Below are positions 34,990 to 43,355 of a DNA stretch of 64,000 bases, one piece after another (positions within the stretch are counted from its first letter, which is position 1; each line of letters opens with the position of its first letter). The position numbers and the translations under genes were made by a program. This stretch comes from Bacteroidaceae bacterium (GTDB lineage Bacteria; Bacteroidota; Bacteroidia; Bacteroidales; Bacteroidaceae): NCBI GenBank assembly GCA_024684455.1, contig JAIKWU010000065.1, positions 1-64,000 on the forward strand, given 5' to 3'. The notes under the pieces were generated by a model, which saw only the letters and a list, made by a program, of their open reading frames with translations, ran no database searches and was not told the origin of the DNA.

Positions 34990-36251
34990 AGATTCCACGT
35001 TTTGACCTGGACTCCTGGAGCGAGATTGTCGATGCGTTGTCGAAGAACAAACTGCGCTCTTTCCTGACTGCCTTTGGCATCTTTTGGGGCGTGTTCATGC
35101 TCGTGCTGCTCATGGGTGGCGGACGTGGACTGGAGTCGATGCTGGGCAACGTGTTCGCAGGGTTCGCATCGAACAGCGGATTCATGGCCACGGCGACAAC
35201 CAGCATGCCACACAAAGGTTTTCGCGAAGGCCGCCAGTGGGACCTCGAACTGCGCGACATCGACCGTGTTCGCAACAGTGTCCCTGAAATCGACATTCTC
35301 ACACCGACCAATACACGATGGGGCATCAGCGCCGTCCGCGACAACAAGAAACTCAGCGTCAGCATCACGGGCATCTATCCCGACTACCTGCGCGTCAGCA
35401 ATCCACGTCTGAAGGCGGGACGTGCCATCAACGACACAGACATCGCACAGGAACGCAAGGTCTGCATCATCGGCAGTCGCGTCGCCGAAGAACTCTTTCC
35501 TGGAGAAGATGTCATCTGCGGCCAGCGCATACAGATTGACGGCATCTACTACACCGTCATCGGACTCAGTGGACGCACTGGCAATGGCATCAGCATCAAC
35601 GGCAACGCCTTGACTACCGTCGAAGTACCTTTCACAACCCTGCAGCGTGCCTATGGTCTTGGCACGAAAATCGTCATGCTCACCTATACAGCACGACCTG
35701 GCTACCAAATCTCCACCGTTCAGGACAAAGTGGAAGCTGTGGTGAAGCGTGCCCACAGCATCCATCCCGACGACCCACAGGCGGTCATCAAAGTGAATGC
35801 AGAAGCGATGTTTACGCTCGTTGACAACCTCTTCAACGGCATCAGTATCCTGGTGTGGATGATTGGCCTCGGCACCCTGCTCAGCGGAGCCATCGGCGTA
35901 AGCAACATCATGATGGTGACGGTGAAAGAACGCACCACCGAGATAGGCATCCGACGCGCCATCGGTGCCACACCCACCGACATCCTGCGTCAGATTCTCA
36001 GCGAGAGCATGATGCTCACATTGCTGGCTGGCATGAGCGGCATCACGCTGTCGGTGCTCATCCTACAAGTCGTCGAGACGGCAGTCAATGCCTCTGGCAC
36101 CACCGACGGCACTTCGACGTTCCAGATATCGTTCTGGATCGCAGTCGGCGCAGCCCTGCTCATTGCCCTGCTCGGCATTGTGGCAGGCCTCGCACCTGCA
36201 CTTCGTGCCATGCACATACGCCCCGTCGAGGCCATGCGCAGCGACGAATAA
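34986..36251 (+). CDS. MacB-like ABC permease 2
   Basis: 421 residues of the same architecture as its neighbour: helix 1 (LTAFGIFWGVFMLVLLMGGG), periplasmic domain, and FtsX domain with VKERTTEIGIRRAIGATP. The two permeases are clearly related but not close duplicates, so they probably have distinct positions in the complex. The gene starts inside the stop codon of permease 1 and is followed after 30 bases by the adaptor gene. Confidence 0.9.
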   Translation: MKIPRFDLDSWSEIVDALSKNKLRSFLTAFGIFWGVFMLVLLMGGGRGLESMLGNVFAGFASNSGFMATATTSMPHKGFREGRQWDLELRDIDRVRNSVPEIDILTPTNTRWGISAVRDNKKLSVSITGIYPDYLRVSNPRLKAGRAINDTDIAQERKVCIIGSRVAEELFPGEDVICGQRIQIDGIYYTVIGLSGRTGNGISINGNALTTVEVPFTTLQRAYGLGTKIVMLTYTARPGYQISTVQDKVEAVVKRAHSIHPDDPQAVIKVNAEAMFTLVDNLFNGISILVWMIGLGTLLSGAIGVSNIMMVTVKERTTEIGIRRAIGATPTDILRQILSESMMLTLLAGMSGITLSVLILQVVETAVNASGTTDGTSTFQISFWIAVGAALLIALLGIVAGLAPALRAMHIRPVEAMRSDE

Positions 36252-36281
36252 ACTTTTGCCCATTTAACTCATCTATACACA

Positions 36282-37388
36282 ATGAACAAAATTCTCAAAT
36301 GGATTGGCGTAGCACTCATCGCCATCATCTTCATCGGAACATTCATGTTCCTCTACCAGAAGTCGCAGCCAAAGATTACGCTGTACGAAATCAACGCCCC
36401 ACAAGTGATTGACCTGGAACGCACCACCATCGTCACTGGCAAAGTGGAGCCGCGCGACGAGGTGAACATCAAGCCGCAAATCTCAGGCATTATCTCCGAA
36501 CTCTACAAGCACGCTGGCGAGACGGTGCGCAAGGACGAGGTGATTGCCAAAGTCAAGGTTATTCCCGATATGGGAAGCCTGAGCAGTGCAGAAAACCGCG
36601 TCAAACTTGCTCAGATTAACTTGAAACAGGTTACCACCGATTTTGAGCGCATGAAACGACTGAAGGAAGAACGTGTCATCAGCGATGAAGAGTACGAGCA
36701 GAGCGAAGTGAAGTATCGTCAGGCTCAAGAGGAACTCAAGACCGCCAAAGATGCTCTGAACATCGTTCGTGAAGGCGTCTCTCTGAGCAATGCACAGATG
36801 TCAACGACACTCATCCGTTCGACCATCGACGGGCTCATCCTCGACATTCCCGTCAAGGTGGGCAACTCCGTCATCCTCTCCAACTCGTTCAACGACGGTA
36901 CGACCATCGCCACCGTTGCCAACATGTCAGACCTCATCTTCCGTGGCAATATCGACGAGACAGAAGTAGGACGCTTGCACGAAGGGATGCCCGTCAGCAT
37001 CAGCATCGGTGCGCTGCCCGACGTCCACCTCGACGCCACACTCGAATACATCTCGCCGAAGGGAGTCGAGACCAATGGAGCCAATCAGTTTGAAATCAAA
37101 GCCGCCATTCAGATACCCCAAGGCCTGACGTTGCGTTCGGGCTACTCCGCCAACGGCGAAATCGTGCTGGCACGTTCCGAGCACACCCTTGCCATACCCG
37201 AAGCATCACTCTCGTTCAGCGGCGACAGCACCTTCGTCTATGTCGTCACCGACAGCACCGCACGTCCCCAGCAGTTCCAGCGCCGAGCCATCACCACAGG
37301 CATCAGCGACGGCGTCCACATCGAAGTCAAGAAAGGCCTGAAGAAAGAAGAGTTTGTCCGCGGAATTGAGATTGTAGCACAACAATAA
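36282..37388 (+). CDS. Periplasmic adaptor (HlyD/MacA-like) of the exporter
   Basis: 368 residues. One N-terminal membrane anchor (IGVALIAIIFIGTFMFLY), then a split barrel-sandwich hybrid (VNIKPQISGIISELYKHAGE and STIDGLILDIPVKVGNSV), an alpha-hairpin coiled coil between them (LAQINLKQVTTDFERMKRLK...) and a beta-barrel/membrane-proximal domain. It links the inner-membrane permeases to the outer-membrane channel encoded 11 bases further on. Confidence 0.9.
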   Translation: MNKILKWIGVALIAIIFIGTFMFLYQKSQPKITLYEINAPQVIDLERTTIVTGKVEPRDEVNIKPQISGIISELYKHAGETVRKDEVIAKVKVIPDMGSLSSAENRVKLAQINLKQVTTDFERMKRLKEERVISDEEYEQSEVKYRQAQEELKTAKDALNIVREGVSLSNAQMSTTLIRSTIDGLILDIPVKVGNSVILSNSFNDGTTIATVANMSDLIFRGNIDETEVGRLHEGMPVSISIGALPDVHLDATLEYISPKGVETNGANQFEIKAAIQIPQGLTLRSGYSANGEIVLARSEHTLAIPEASLSFSGDSTFVYVVTDSTARPQQFQRRAITTGISDGVHIEVKKGLKKEEFVRGIEIVAQQ

Positions 37389-37399
37389 CAGATCCTCCC

Positions 37400-38749
37400 A
37401 TGAAATATCGCACACTAGTTTGTACTTTGTACTTAACACTTTGTACTTTCACCATAGCGAAGTCCTCACCTTATCTTGGAGAGTTAGAAGGTGAGCCCTG
37501 GTCACTCCGCCAGTGCATTGAGCACGCCCTGGAACACAACATCAGCGTCAAGCAGCAGGCCATGGCTGTTGAGAACAGCAAAGTCTCGCTCAGCACAGCT
37601 CTCAACTCCCGCCTGCCCTCGCTCAACGCCTCTGCCAGCCAGAGTTTCAACTTCGGTCGCGGACAGACCATCGACGGCACCTACGTCAACCGCAACACAC
37701 AGAACACTGGCTTTAACCTCGGCACCGACATTCCCCTCTTCACAGGCTTTCAGATACCCAACAACATCGCAGCCCGCCGACTCGACCACCAAGCCGCACT
37801 CGCCGACCTGCAGCGTGCCCGCGAGAACGTCGCCCTGCAAATCACAGGCAGTTACCTCGACGTCCTCTACCAGAAAGAACTCGTCGGCGTACAAGAGCAG
37901 CAAGTCAAACTCAGTCAGGTCCAACTCGACCGCATCGAAAAACTCTTCCGCAACGGCAAGCAGAGCGAAGCCGACGTGGCACAGGCACGCTCCGTTGTTG
38001 CCAACGACCAACTGCAACTCACCCAGCAGCAGAACCAACTGCGCCTGGCCCTGCTCGAACTCAGCCAACTGCTCGAACTACCCACCCCCGAAGGATTCGA
38101 CATCGACGAACCCTCCGAGGTCCATCTCTCGGCGCTCGGCACTCAACTCTCCGCCGCCGACATCTACGCCATCGCCGTCGGTGAACGTCCGCAGATACAA
38201 GCCGAACGCCTGCGTCTCCAAAGTGCCGAGCGCAACGTCAAGATAGCCCAGAGCGGCCACTATCCCACCCTCTCGCTCAACGGCGGACTCAGCACAGGCT
38301 ACTACAAGACCAACGGGTTCGCAGCCGACCCCTTCAACCGCCAAATGAAAAACAATTTCAACAAATACATCGGACTCAACCTCAGCATACCTATTTTCAA
38401 CCGATTCCAGACCCGCAACCAAGTCCGACAGGCACGCCTGCAAGTCGCCAACCAGCAACTCGCCCTCGAGAACACCCAGAAGGCACTCTACAAAGAGATA
38501 CAGCAGGCATGGTACAACGCACAGAACGCCCTGCGGCAGATGGAGTCGAGCAGCGTAGCCGCCGAAGCCGCCGAGGCCTCCTTCCTCCTCATGCAGAAGA
38601 AGTTTGAGAACGGCAAAGCCAACTCCACCGAGTTCGAAGAAGCCAAAACCCGCCACATGCGCGCCCAGGCCGACCACCTCCAAGCAAAGTACACCGCCCT
38701 GTTCCGCCAGAAAATCCTTCGTTTCTATCAGGGCGAACCGCTGTATTGA
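37400..38749 (+). CDS. TolC-family outer membrane efflux protein
   Basis: 449 residues with a signal peptide and the two OEP repeats: WSLRQCIEHALEHNISVKQQ at the start of the mature protein, long coiled-coil helices (QVKLSQVQLDRIEKLFRNGK) and the second repeat beginning near AERNVKIAQSGHYPTLSLN. The C-terminal part carries NGKANSTEFEEAKTRHMRAQ. Last gene of the exporter operon. The signal-peptide region (37412-37446) contains three TTTGTACTT or near-identical words, a short coding repeat also seen in the GH2 gene. Confidence 0.92.
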   Translation: MKYRTLVCTLYLTLCTFTIAKSSPYLGELEGEPWSLRQCIEHALEHNISVKQQAMAVENSKVSLSTALNSRLPSLNASASQSFNFGRGQTIDGTYVNRNTQNTGFNLGTDIPLFTGFQIPNNIAARRLDHQAALADLQRARENVALQITGSYLDVLYQKELVGVQEQQVKLSQVQLDRIEKLFRNGKQSEADVAQARSVVANDQLQLTQQQNQLRLALLELSQLLELPTPEGFDIDEPSEVHLSALGTQLSAADIYAIAVGERPQIQAERLRLQSAERNVKIAQSGHYPTLSLNGGLSTGYYKTNGFAADPFNRQMKNNFNKYIGLNLSIPIFNRFQTRNQVRQARLQVANQQLALENTQKALYKEIQQAWYNAQNALRQMESSSVAAEAAEASFLLMQKKFENGKANSTEFEEAKTRHMRAQADHLQAKYTALFRQKILRFYQGEPLY

Positions 38750-38804
38750 TGATTACTCACTCTGCTCCACTCTCCAAGTGCATCGGGATATGAAATAAAT
38801 GCCT

Positions 38805-38812
38805 TATCTTTG
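38805..38812 (+). promoter_or_regulatory. -7 box TATCTTTG of the second GH43 gene
   Basis: 41 bp before the ATG at 38854. Confidence 0.65.
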
Positions 38813-38853
38813 CAACGAAAACACTCACATCGTCTCTTAACAACACAGACAAC

Positions 38854-39873
38854 ATGGACAAAATTCTCTTCATCACTCTCTTCACTATCGTCTTTTCTCT
38901 GTTCTCTTCCTCAGCATCGGCCCAGTGGACGACCATCGTAAACGGGACGAAATGGACGGACACTGACGGTAATCCCGTGTATGCCAATGGCGGGAACTTC
39001 CTCCACAAGGACGGGGTGTGGTATCTCGTGGGCGAGGACCGTTCGAAGCCTTGGATGCCCGACGTCAACCTGTACAGTTCGACGGACTTCGTGCACTGGA
39101 CTTTCGAGAAGAAAATCATCAGGAACCGCGTCAGTCATCCCGACCTGGGACGGCGTCGCATGATTGAGCGTCCGAAACTGCTGTTCTGCGAGGAGACGCA
39201 AAAGTATGTGGTGTGGTGTCACTGGGAGGCTCGCGACTACTCTGCGAGTGAGGCGGCAATGTTTGAGTGCGACTCTGTCAACGGGGACTACCAATACGTA
39301 TGGAGCGGGCGACCGATGGATACGAAGTCGCGCGACTGCAACGTGTTTGTGGATAACGACGGCACGACGTATTTCATATCGACGACAGACGAAAACACGA
39401 ACCTGGGGCTGTTCATGCTGATGACGGACTACCGGCATGTGTTCACAAAGACGGTGCTGTGCGAGGGGATGCGCCGCGAAGCGCCTGCCATCGTCCACAT
39501 TGACGACACGTACTATATGATTTCGTCGGCCTGTACAGGCTGGGACCCGAATCAAGCAAAACTGACGACGAGCCATAACCTGCATTTCGGGTGGACTCCC
39601 CTGCGCAACATCGGCGACCGCATCGCCTACGATACGCAGGCTTCGTCAATCCTGACCATCAACGGAACGGAGGGGACGACTTATCTCTACGTGGGCGACC
39701 GATGGATGGACCCGTCGCTGGCGGAATCGAAAATCATCATCCTGCCCATCGAATGGCGCAATCCTGAGACGGGCGACGTGGCCCATCAAAAAGATGAGAA
39801 CCATCCGGAGATGGTTCTCAACTACAGAGACTCGTTCGATATTGACTTTGAACGAGGTGTTTGGCGGGAGTAG
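38854..39873 (+). CDS. Secreted GH43-type glycosidase (galactanase-like)
   Basis: 339 residues with a signal peptide ending near ASAQW. Five-bladed propeller features: YANGGNFLHKDGVWYLVGED, IERPKLLFCEETQKYVVWCH, RDCNVFVDNDGTTYFIST, APAIVHIDDTYYMISS and CTGWDPNQAKLTTS. The last block and the GGNFL start recall GH43 subfamilies containing exo-beta-1,3-galactanases, which act on arabinogalactan side chains. The exact subfamily and substrate are uncertain. It is a single gene with its own promoter, convergent with the PqqD operon. Confidence 0.8.
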   Translation: MDKILFITLFTIVFSLFSSSASAQWTTIVNGTKWTDTDGNPVYANGGNFLHKDGVWYLVGEDRSKPWMPDVNLYSSTDFVHWTFEKKIIRNRVSHPDLGRRRMIERPKLLFCEETQKYVVWCHWEARDYSASEAAMFECDSVNGDYQYVWSGRPMDTKSRDCNVFVDNDGTTYFISTTDENTNLGLFMLMTDYRHVFTKTVLCEGMRREAPAIVHIDDTYYMISSACTGWDPNQAKLTTSHNLHFGWTPLRNIGDRIAYDTQASSILTINGTEGTTYLYVGDRWMDPSLAESKIIILPIEWRNPETGDVAHQKDENHPEMVLNYRDSFDIDFERGVWRE

Positions 39874-39884
39874 TGCTGAATGCG

Positions 39885-40151
39885 CTATTCAAGGAACGCA
39901 GCCTCCTGCCAGTCTTTCAATAGTTTCTCACAGTCACGGCGGGCTGTTTCTTCATCTACCTCATAGTTGTCTGTCAGCACCCTGACCATGTCGTCAAGGG
40001 TGAATTCCTTGCCGACGAGTTGGTTCCAAATGTCGGCAGCCGACTCGTTCATGCTGATGACTTTCGTAAAGTTGATGTTCTCTAAGCCATGTCCGATGAC
40101 GATGTTTTCACCGCAGATGTTGCGGAGTTCAAATCCTTCCTTAATTCTCAT
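39885..40151 (-). CDS. PqqD-like protein (peptide-recognition domain)
   Basis: 88 residues with the PqqD winged-helix pattern: INFTKVISMNESAADIWNQL, then FTLDDMVRVLTDNYEVDEETARRD (written in two parts, as helix-turn and helix) and LLKDWQEAAFLE at the end. PqqD-like domains bind leader peptides of ribosomally made, modified peptides. It is the last gene of a four-gene minus-strand operon after the S24/S26 peptidase gene (11-base gap). No precursor peptide or radical SAM gene was found beside it. Confidence 0.85.
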   Translation of the reverse strand: MRIKEGFELRNICGENIVIGHGLENINFTKVISMNESAADIWNQLVGKEFTLDDMVRVLTDNYEVDEETARRDCEKLLKDWQEAAFLE

Positions 40152-40162
40152 TGTATTCTTGT

Positions 40163-40708
40163 TTAACTTCTTATCTTCTCAACCTGATTGCTTTCGCCAC
40201 GCCAGCGTTTCGGCAGTTCGTGAAGCCATAACAGTCGATAGGCTGCCAGTAGATAACGGCGCACGGGCAGCAAGGCTGGCCAGACACGGCTATAGATGTG
40301 CCAGAAGCGTGACGTGGCTGTGTTCCAAGTCTTTCCCTTCCGCTCTAATGCCGTGACGAGACAACGAACGTCGCGCAGCAGACATGTCTCCGTACCGCGC
40401 ACATTTCCATCGCCGCGCAGCGTGACTCGCACGTCGGGGTCGGACGTAGTAGTCTTCACGGGCAGCCCTTGTGGGGTGTGCAGGGCATCGATGCGGTGCA
40501 ACACATAGTGTCCTTTCTCAATCTCTGCCAGCACTACATCACCGACCTTGTAGCCCATCGCCTTCGACAGCACAGCCACATCGCGCCCGCTCTCAACAAA
40601 CGGTCGCATACTGTTTCCCCTCGCCCTGATGGACACGTTGTGCCCTTCATCGACAAGCGCACAGACATGTGGCAGGAACTCGGCATTGGCCAGTTGGATT
40701 ACCTTCAT
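40163..40708 (-). CDS. S24/S26 family peptidase (SipW-like)
   Basis: 181 residues from the ATG at 40708; the longer open frame upstream overlaps the kinase-like gene and looks non-coding. Ser33 in RGNSMRP and the later His71 in GHYVLHRID form a Ser-His arrangement like that of the SipW/S26B signal peptidases rather than Ser-Lys LexA. GYKVGDVVLAEIEKG in between is the usual box. The C-terminal half is basic and aromatic (SRVWPALLPVRRYLLAAYRL), perhaps membrane-associated. It overlaps the HPr-kinase-like gene by 4 bases (ATGA). It could mature a peptide handled by the PqqD-like protein. Confidence 0.82.
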   Translation of the reverse strand: MKVIQLANAEFLPHVCALVDEGHNVSIRARGNSMRPFVESGRDVAVLSKAMGYKVGDVVLAEIEKGHYVLHRIDALHTPQGLPVKTTTSDPDVRVTLRGDGNVRGTETCLLRDVRCLVTALERKGKTWNTATSRFWHIYSRVWPALLPVRRYLLAAYRLLWLHELPKRWRGESNQVEKIRS

Positions 40709-41580
40709 TGTGTAATCGTTTCGTGAGACAGACGCACGGCGGCTTCGTCGGGCAGATTCTCCAAATAGTAAGTAGGCACATGCTCCATGATGTGCGTGAC
40801 GCCTGTGCAGATTCCTCCGTAAATGCGCTTGTCCCACTTCATGACGCTGCACGAGGGAAGGAGCGACGCAAATGACTCGATGACGGTCTGACGACGAATC
40901 TTATTGTAAGGAGCCTGTTTCAGTTGGACAAACGCACCGATGGGTGCCTCGATGTTGCGATAGCAGGGTGTCTTTCCACTCCAGGGAGAACCGAACACGA
41001 TGCCCTCGCCGTCGATGAAGCGCACCACAGGGTTGTCGTCGTTCATCAGGTCGGTGCCAGGAATGTACTTCAGCCAGTTCCCCGTGTGTGTGCTCTTGCC
41101 CGTTCCGCTCACACCGAGGAACAGGTAACCACGCCCTTTTTCACGGACGACAGAGGCGTGCATGAGCAGCGTGTCCTTATCGGCAGTCGAGAAGGCATAC
41201 ATCAGCATCAGCGCATTGTTCAGCCCGAACTTGCGCATTTCAAGATTTCCGTTCAGGGCGACGATGCCACGGCTGAAGTCGGCCGTCGCATCGAGCAGAC
41301 AAGCCTGACGCCCGCGAAAGTCTGTGATATGGATTTCATACGAGCCATCTTTCCGCAGATAGACACCGTGGTTGTTGCCGCCGCAGTCGAACTGGCCGAC
41401 CTCTTCACCCCATTCCTGTGAACGGTACGTGTCGTCAACGGTCAGTTCAAACAGCACCGGTTCGTCGGTAACGGATTCTTCAAACGGTGTGCTTGAGGGG
41501 ATGAGACGTTCGTCGTTCACACCTCCTTCGACAAAGATGACTCGGTAAGACATCCGTCCTACTCTATATTGTTTCTTCAT
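40705..41580 (-). CDS. HPr-kinase-like ATPase
   Basis: 291 residues. Walker A GVSGTGKST at 156-164, followed by LMNDDNPVVRF (Walker B-like Asp pair at 181-182) and GSPWSGKTPCYRN, the pattern of the HprK C-terminal kinase domain. The N-terminal 150 residues are beta-rich and unlike the HprK sensor domain. Relatives of this kind phosphorylate peptides in some lasso-peptide clusters, and the adjacent PqqD and peptidase genes make a peptide substrate plausible here. True HprK function is unlikely. It begins 4 bases after the stop of the secreted-protein gene. Confidence 0.82.
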   Translation of the reverse strand: MKKQYRVGRMSYRVIFVEGGVNDERLIPSSTPFEESVTDEPVLFELTVDDTYRSQEWGEEVGQFDCGGNNHGVYLRKDGSYEIHITDFRGRQACLLDATADFSRGIVALNGNLEMRKFGLNNALMLMYAFSTADKDTLLMHASVVREKGRGYLFLGVSGTGKSTHTGNWLKYIPGTDLMNDDNPVVRFIDGEGIVFGSPWSGKTPCYRNIEAPIGAFVQLKQAPYNKIRRQTVIESFASLLPSCSVMKWDKRIYGGICTGVTHIMEHVPTYYLENLPDEAAVRLSHETITQ

Positions 41581-41584
41581 TCGT

Positions 41585-42103
41585 TCAAAACAGCAGGTTT
41601 TCGTACTCGGGTTTCTCAAACTTAAAATCGTTCATGCTGACAATGACCATGTTCGATGTACCCATGTCCAGATAGCGCTTCTTCATTTTGTAGAAACGCT
41701 TGGCCAGTTTCTTGCGGTTCACGTCGTAGAACACGCAGGTGGTCTCGTACTGCATCTCGTACTTCCCAACCAGGTAGTCCTTCAGTTGCTGGCTAAAGTC
41801 GGCACGATAGGGCAGAAACTTGTACTTTTTCGTCAGGCGCATGTAGTTGACCGGCTGCACTTCTGTCAGATAGACGGTCGAGTCGTTGAAGTTCGTGCCT
41901 ACGCCGAAGAGATAGACTACATCCGTCTCCTTCGGTGCATGTTTCTGCTGATAAGCCAGTTGTTCGGCCTGTTCCTTCTCGGCCCTTGCCAGTTGTTTGG
42001 CAGCCTGCCGTTCCTCCCTGGTCGGCTTGTGTGGTTTCTGCGCCTGGACCGTCAAGGGAAAAAGCAGCGTGACGATTAACAGTATTTTTGCGAAAGTGTT
42101 CAT
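41585..42103 (-). CDS. Secreted protein, first gene of the PqqD operon
   Basis: 172 residues with a signal peptide (MNTFAKILLIVTLLFPLTVQ, cleaved at AQ). A charged helical segment (REERQAAKQLARAEKEQAEQ) is followed by a small alpha/beta domain (DVVYLFGVGTNFNDSTVYLT, TTCVFYDVNRKKLAKRFYKM). No family recognised. It is translationally close to the kinase-like gene (4-base gap) and shares the promoter at 42131-42124, so it probably acts with that system in the periplasm. Confidence 0.78.
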   Translation of the reverse strand: MNTFAKILLIVTLLFPLTVQAQKPHKPTREERQAAKQLARAEKEQAEQLAYQQKHAPKETDVVYLFGVGTNFNDSTVYLTEVQPVNYMRLTKKYKFLPYRADFSQQLKDYLVGKYEMQYETTCVFYDVNRKKLAKRFYKMKKRYLDMGTSNMVIVSMNDFKFEKPEYENLLF

Positions 42104-42123
42104 ATTCTGAGTGATTTATCGCA

Positions 42124-42131
42124 CAAAGGTA
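42124..42131 (-). promoter_or_regulatory. -7 box TACCTTTG of the PqqD/HPr-kinase-like operon
   Basis: Minus-strand box about 20 bp before the ATG at 42103. Confidence 0.65.
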
Positions 42132-42211
42132 CGACAAAAACAGCATACTGCAAAATTGCCCCCTCCGTTTTTTAGGTTTTTAACGAATACGGGGTGTCAA
42201 TGCACAAAAAA

Positions 42212-42237
42212 GGCTGCGCCTGAAGTCAGACACAGCC
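42212..42237 (-). terminator. Terminator of the sigma factor gene
   Basis: Read as minus-strand RNA, bases 42237-42226 and 42223-42212 form a 12-bp stem with two G-U pairs and a 2-base loop, followed directly by six U residues. The wobble pairs only form on this strand, which fixes the direction. Confidence 0.88.
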
Positions 42238-42260
42238 AGCAATCGGTGGGCAGACGGGGC

Positions 42261-43121
42261 TTAGCCCAGATAACCTTTCAGCAGACGGCTCCGGCTACTG
42301 TTGCGCAGTCGGCGAATCGCCTTCTCCTTGATTTGGCGGACACGTTCGCGCGTCAGATTGAAGCGGTCGCCAATCTCCTCCAGCGTCTTTTCCTGCTCTC
42401 CGATGCCGAAGAACATACGGATGATTTCCTTTTCGCGGGGAGTGAGCGTGTCGAGCGCGCGGTCGATTTCTTTCGATAGCGATTCGTTGACCAACGAACG
42501 GTCGGCCATCGGGCTGTCGTCGTTCACCAGCACGTCGAGCAGCGAGTTGTCCTCGCCTTCCACAAAGGGAGCATCGACGCTGATGTGGCGGCCCTGCACC
42601 TTCAGCGTATCGGCAATCTTGTCAACGGGCAGACCCAATTCGTCGGCGATTTCGTCGGCACTCGGCCGGCGTTCGTTCTCCTGTTCGAACTTTGAGAGAG
42701 CCTTGCTGATCTTGTTGAGCGACCCCACCTGATTCAGTGGCAGACGCACGATTCGCGACTGCTCAGCCAGTGCCTGCAGAATGCTCTGACGAATCCACCA
42801 AACAGCATAACTGATGAACTTGAAACCACGTGTCTCATCGAATTTCTCGGCTGCCTTGATGAGGCCCAGATTTCCCTCGTTGATGAGGTCGGGCAGACTC
42901 AGGCCCTGGTTCTGGTACTGTTTTGCCACAGAAACGACGAAACGGAGGTTGGCACGCGTCAGTTTTTCCAAGGCGCGGCGGTCGCCCTTGCGGATACGTC
43001 CGGCCAGTTCGACCTCCTCTTCCACTGTGATCAAGTCCTCACGACCGATTTCCTGCAAGTACTTGTCGAGCGAAGCACTCTCACGGTTCGTAATACTTTT
43101 CGTAATCTTTAACTGTCTCAT
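42261..43121 (-). CDS. rpoD: Primary sigma factor RpoD (sigma-ABfr type)
   Basis: 286 residues, which is the whole protein: Bacteroidetes primary sigma factors lack region 1.1 and are this short. Region 1.2 is [12 protein letters not shown], region 2 contains [17 protein letters not shown] and [18 protein letters not shown] with [13 protein letters not shown], region 3 has [13 protein letters not shown], and region 4.2 ends [20 protein letters not shown]. It directs RNA polymerase to the TTTG/TAnnTTTG promoters seen throughout the window. Its own promoter at 43183-43152 is spanned by a perfect inverted repeat. Downstream in the same orientation as recG. Confidence 0.96.
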   Translation of the reverse strand: MRQLKITKSITNRESASLDKYLQEIGREDLITVEEEVELAGRIRKGDRRALEKLTRANLRFVVSVAKQYQNQGLSLPDLINEGNLGLIKAAEKFDETRGFKFISYAVWWIRQSILQALAEQSRIVRLPLNQVGSLNKISKALSKFEQENERRPSADEIADELGLPVDKIADTLKVQGRHISVDAPFVEGEDNSLLDVLVNDDSPMADRSLVNESLSKEIDRALDTLTPREKEIIRMFFGIGEQEKTLEEIGDRFNLTRERVRQIKEKAIRRLRNSSRSRLLKGYLG

Positions 43122-43143
43122 TCTACCTACTGCTACATTTTAA

Positions 43144-43179
43144 GCAGTCTGCAAAAATACAAAAAAAAATGCAGACTGC
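43144..43179. promoter_or_regulatory. 10-bp inverted repeat flanking the rpoD -7 box
   Basis: GCAGTCTGCA (43144-43153) and TGCAGACTGC (43170-43179) are perfect inverted copies 16 bp apart. The -7 box lies between them and the likely transcription start falls in the left arm. Confidence 0.6.
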
Positions 43180-43183
43180 CAAA
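43152..43183 (-). promoter_or_regulatory. rpoD promoter: TTTG - 20 bp - TATTTTTG
   Basis: On the minus strand, TTTG at 43183-43180 and TATTTTTG at 43159-43152 with 20 bp between, about 30 bp before the rpoD ATG. Confidence 0.75.
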
Positions 43184-43258
43184 TACAGAACGGAAAAGTT
43201 ATACGTTTCGTATAAAAAAGCAGAAAAAACATCGTTTTTCCATCGACGAAACACGACG

Positions 43259-43336
43259 CTAAGCACTTGGCGTAAAATCTCCAAGCACTTGGCGTTCGTA
43301 CGCTAAGCACTTGGCGTGATTTCTCCAAGCACTTGG
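43259..43336. repeat. 22-bp palindromic array, locus 3 (4 units)
   Basis: Units at 43259, 43281, 43303 and 43325: CTAAGCACTTGG alternating with CCAAGCACTTGG. It lies between the recG stop codon (43356) and the rpoD promoter. Confidence 0.93.
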
Positions 43337-43355
43337 AAGGGAAGACGGACTGCGG

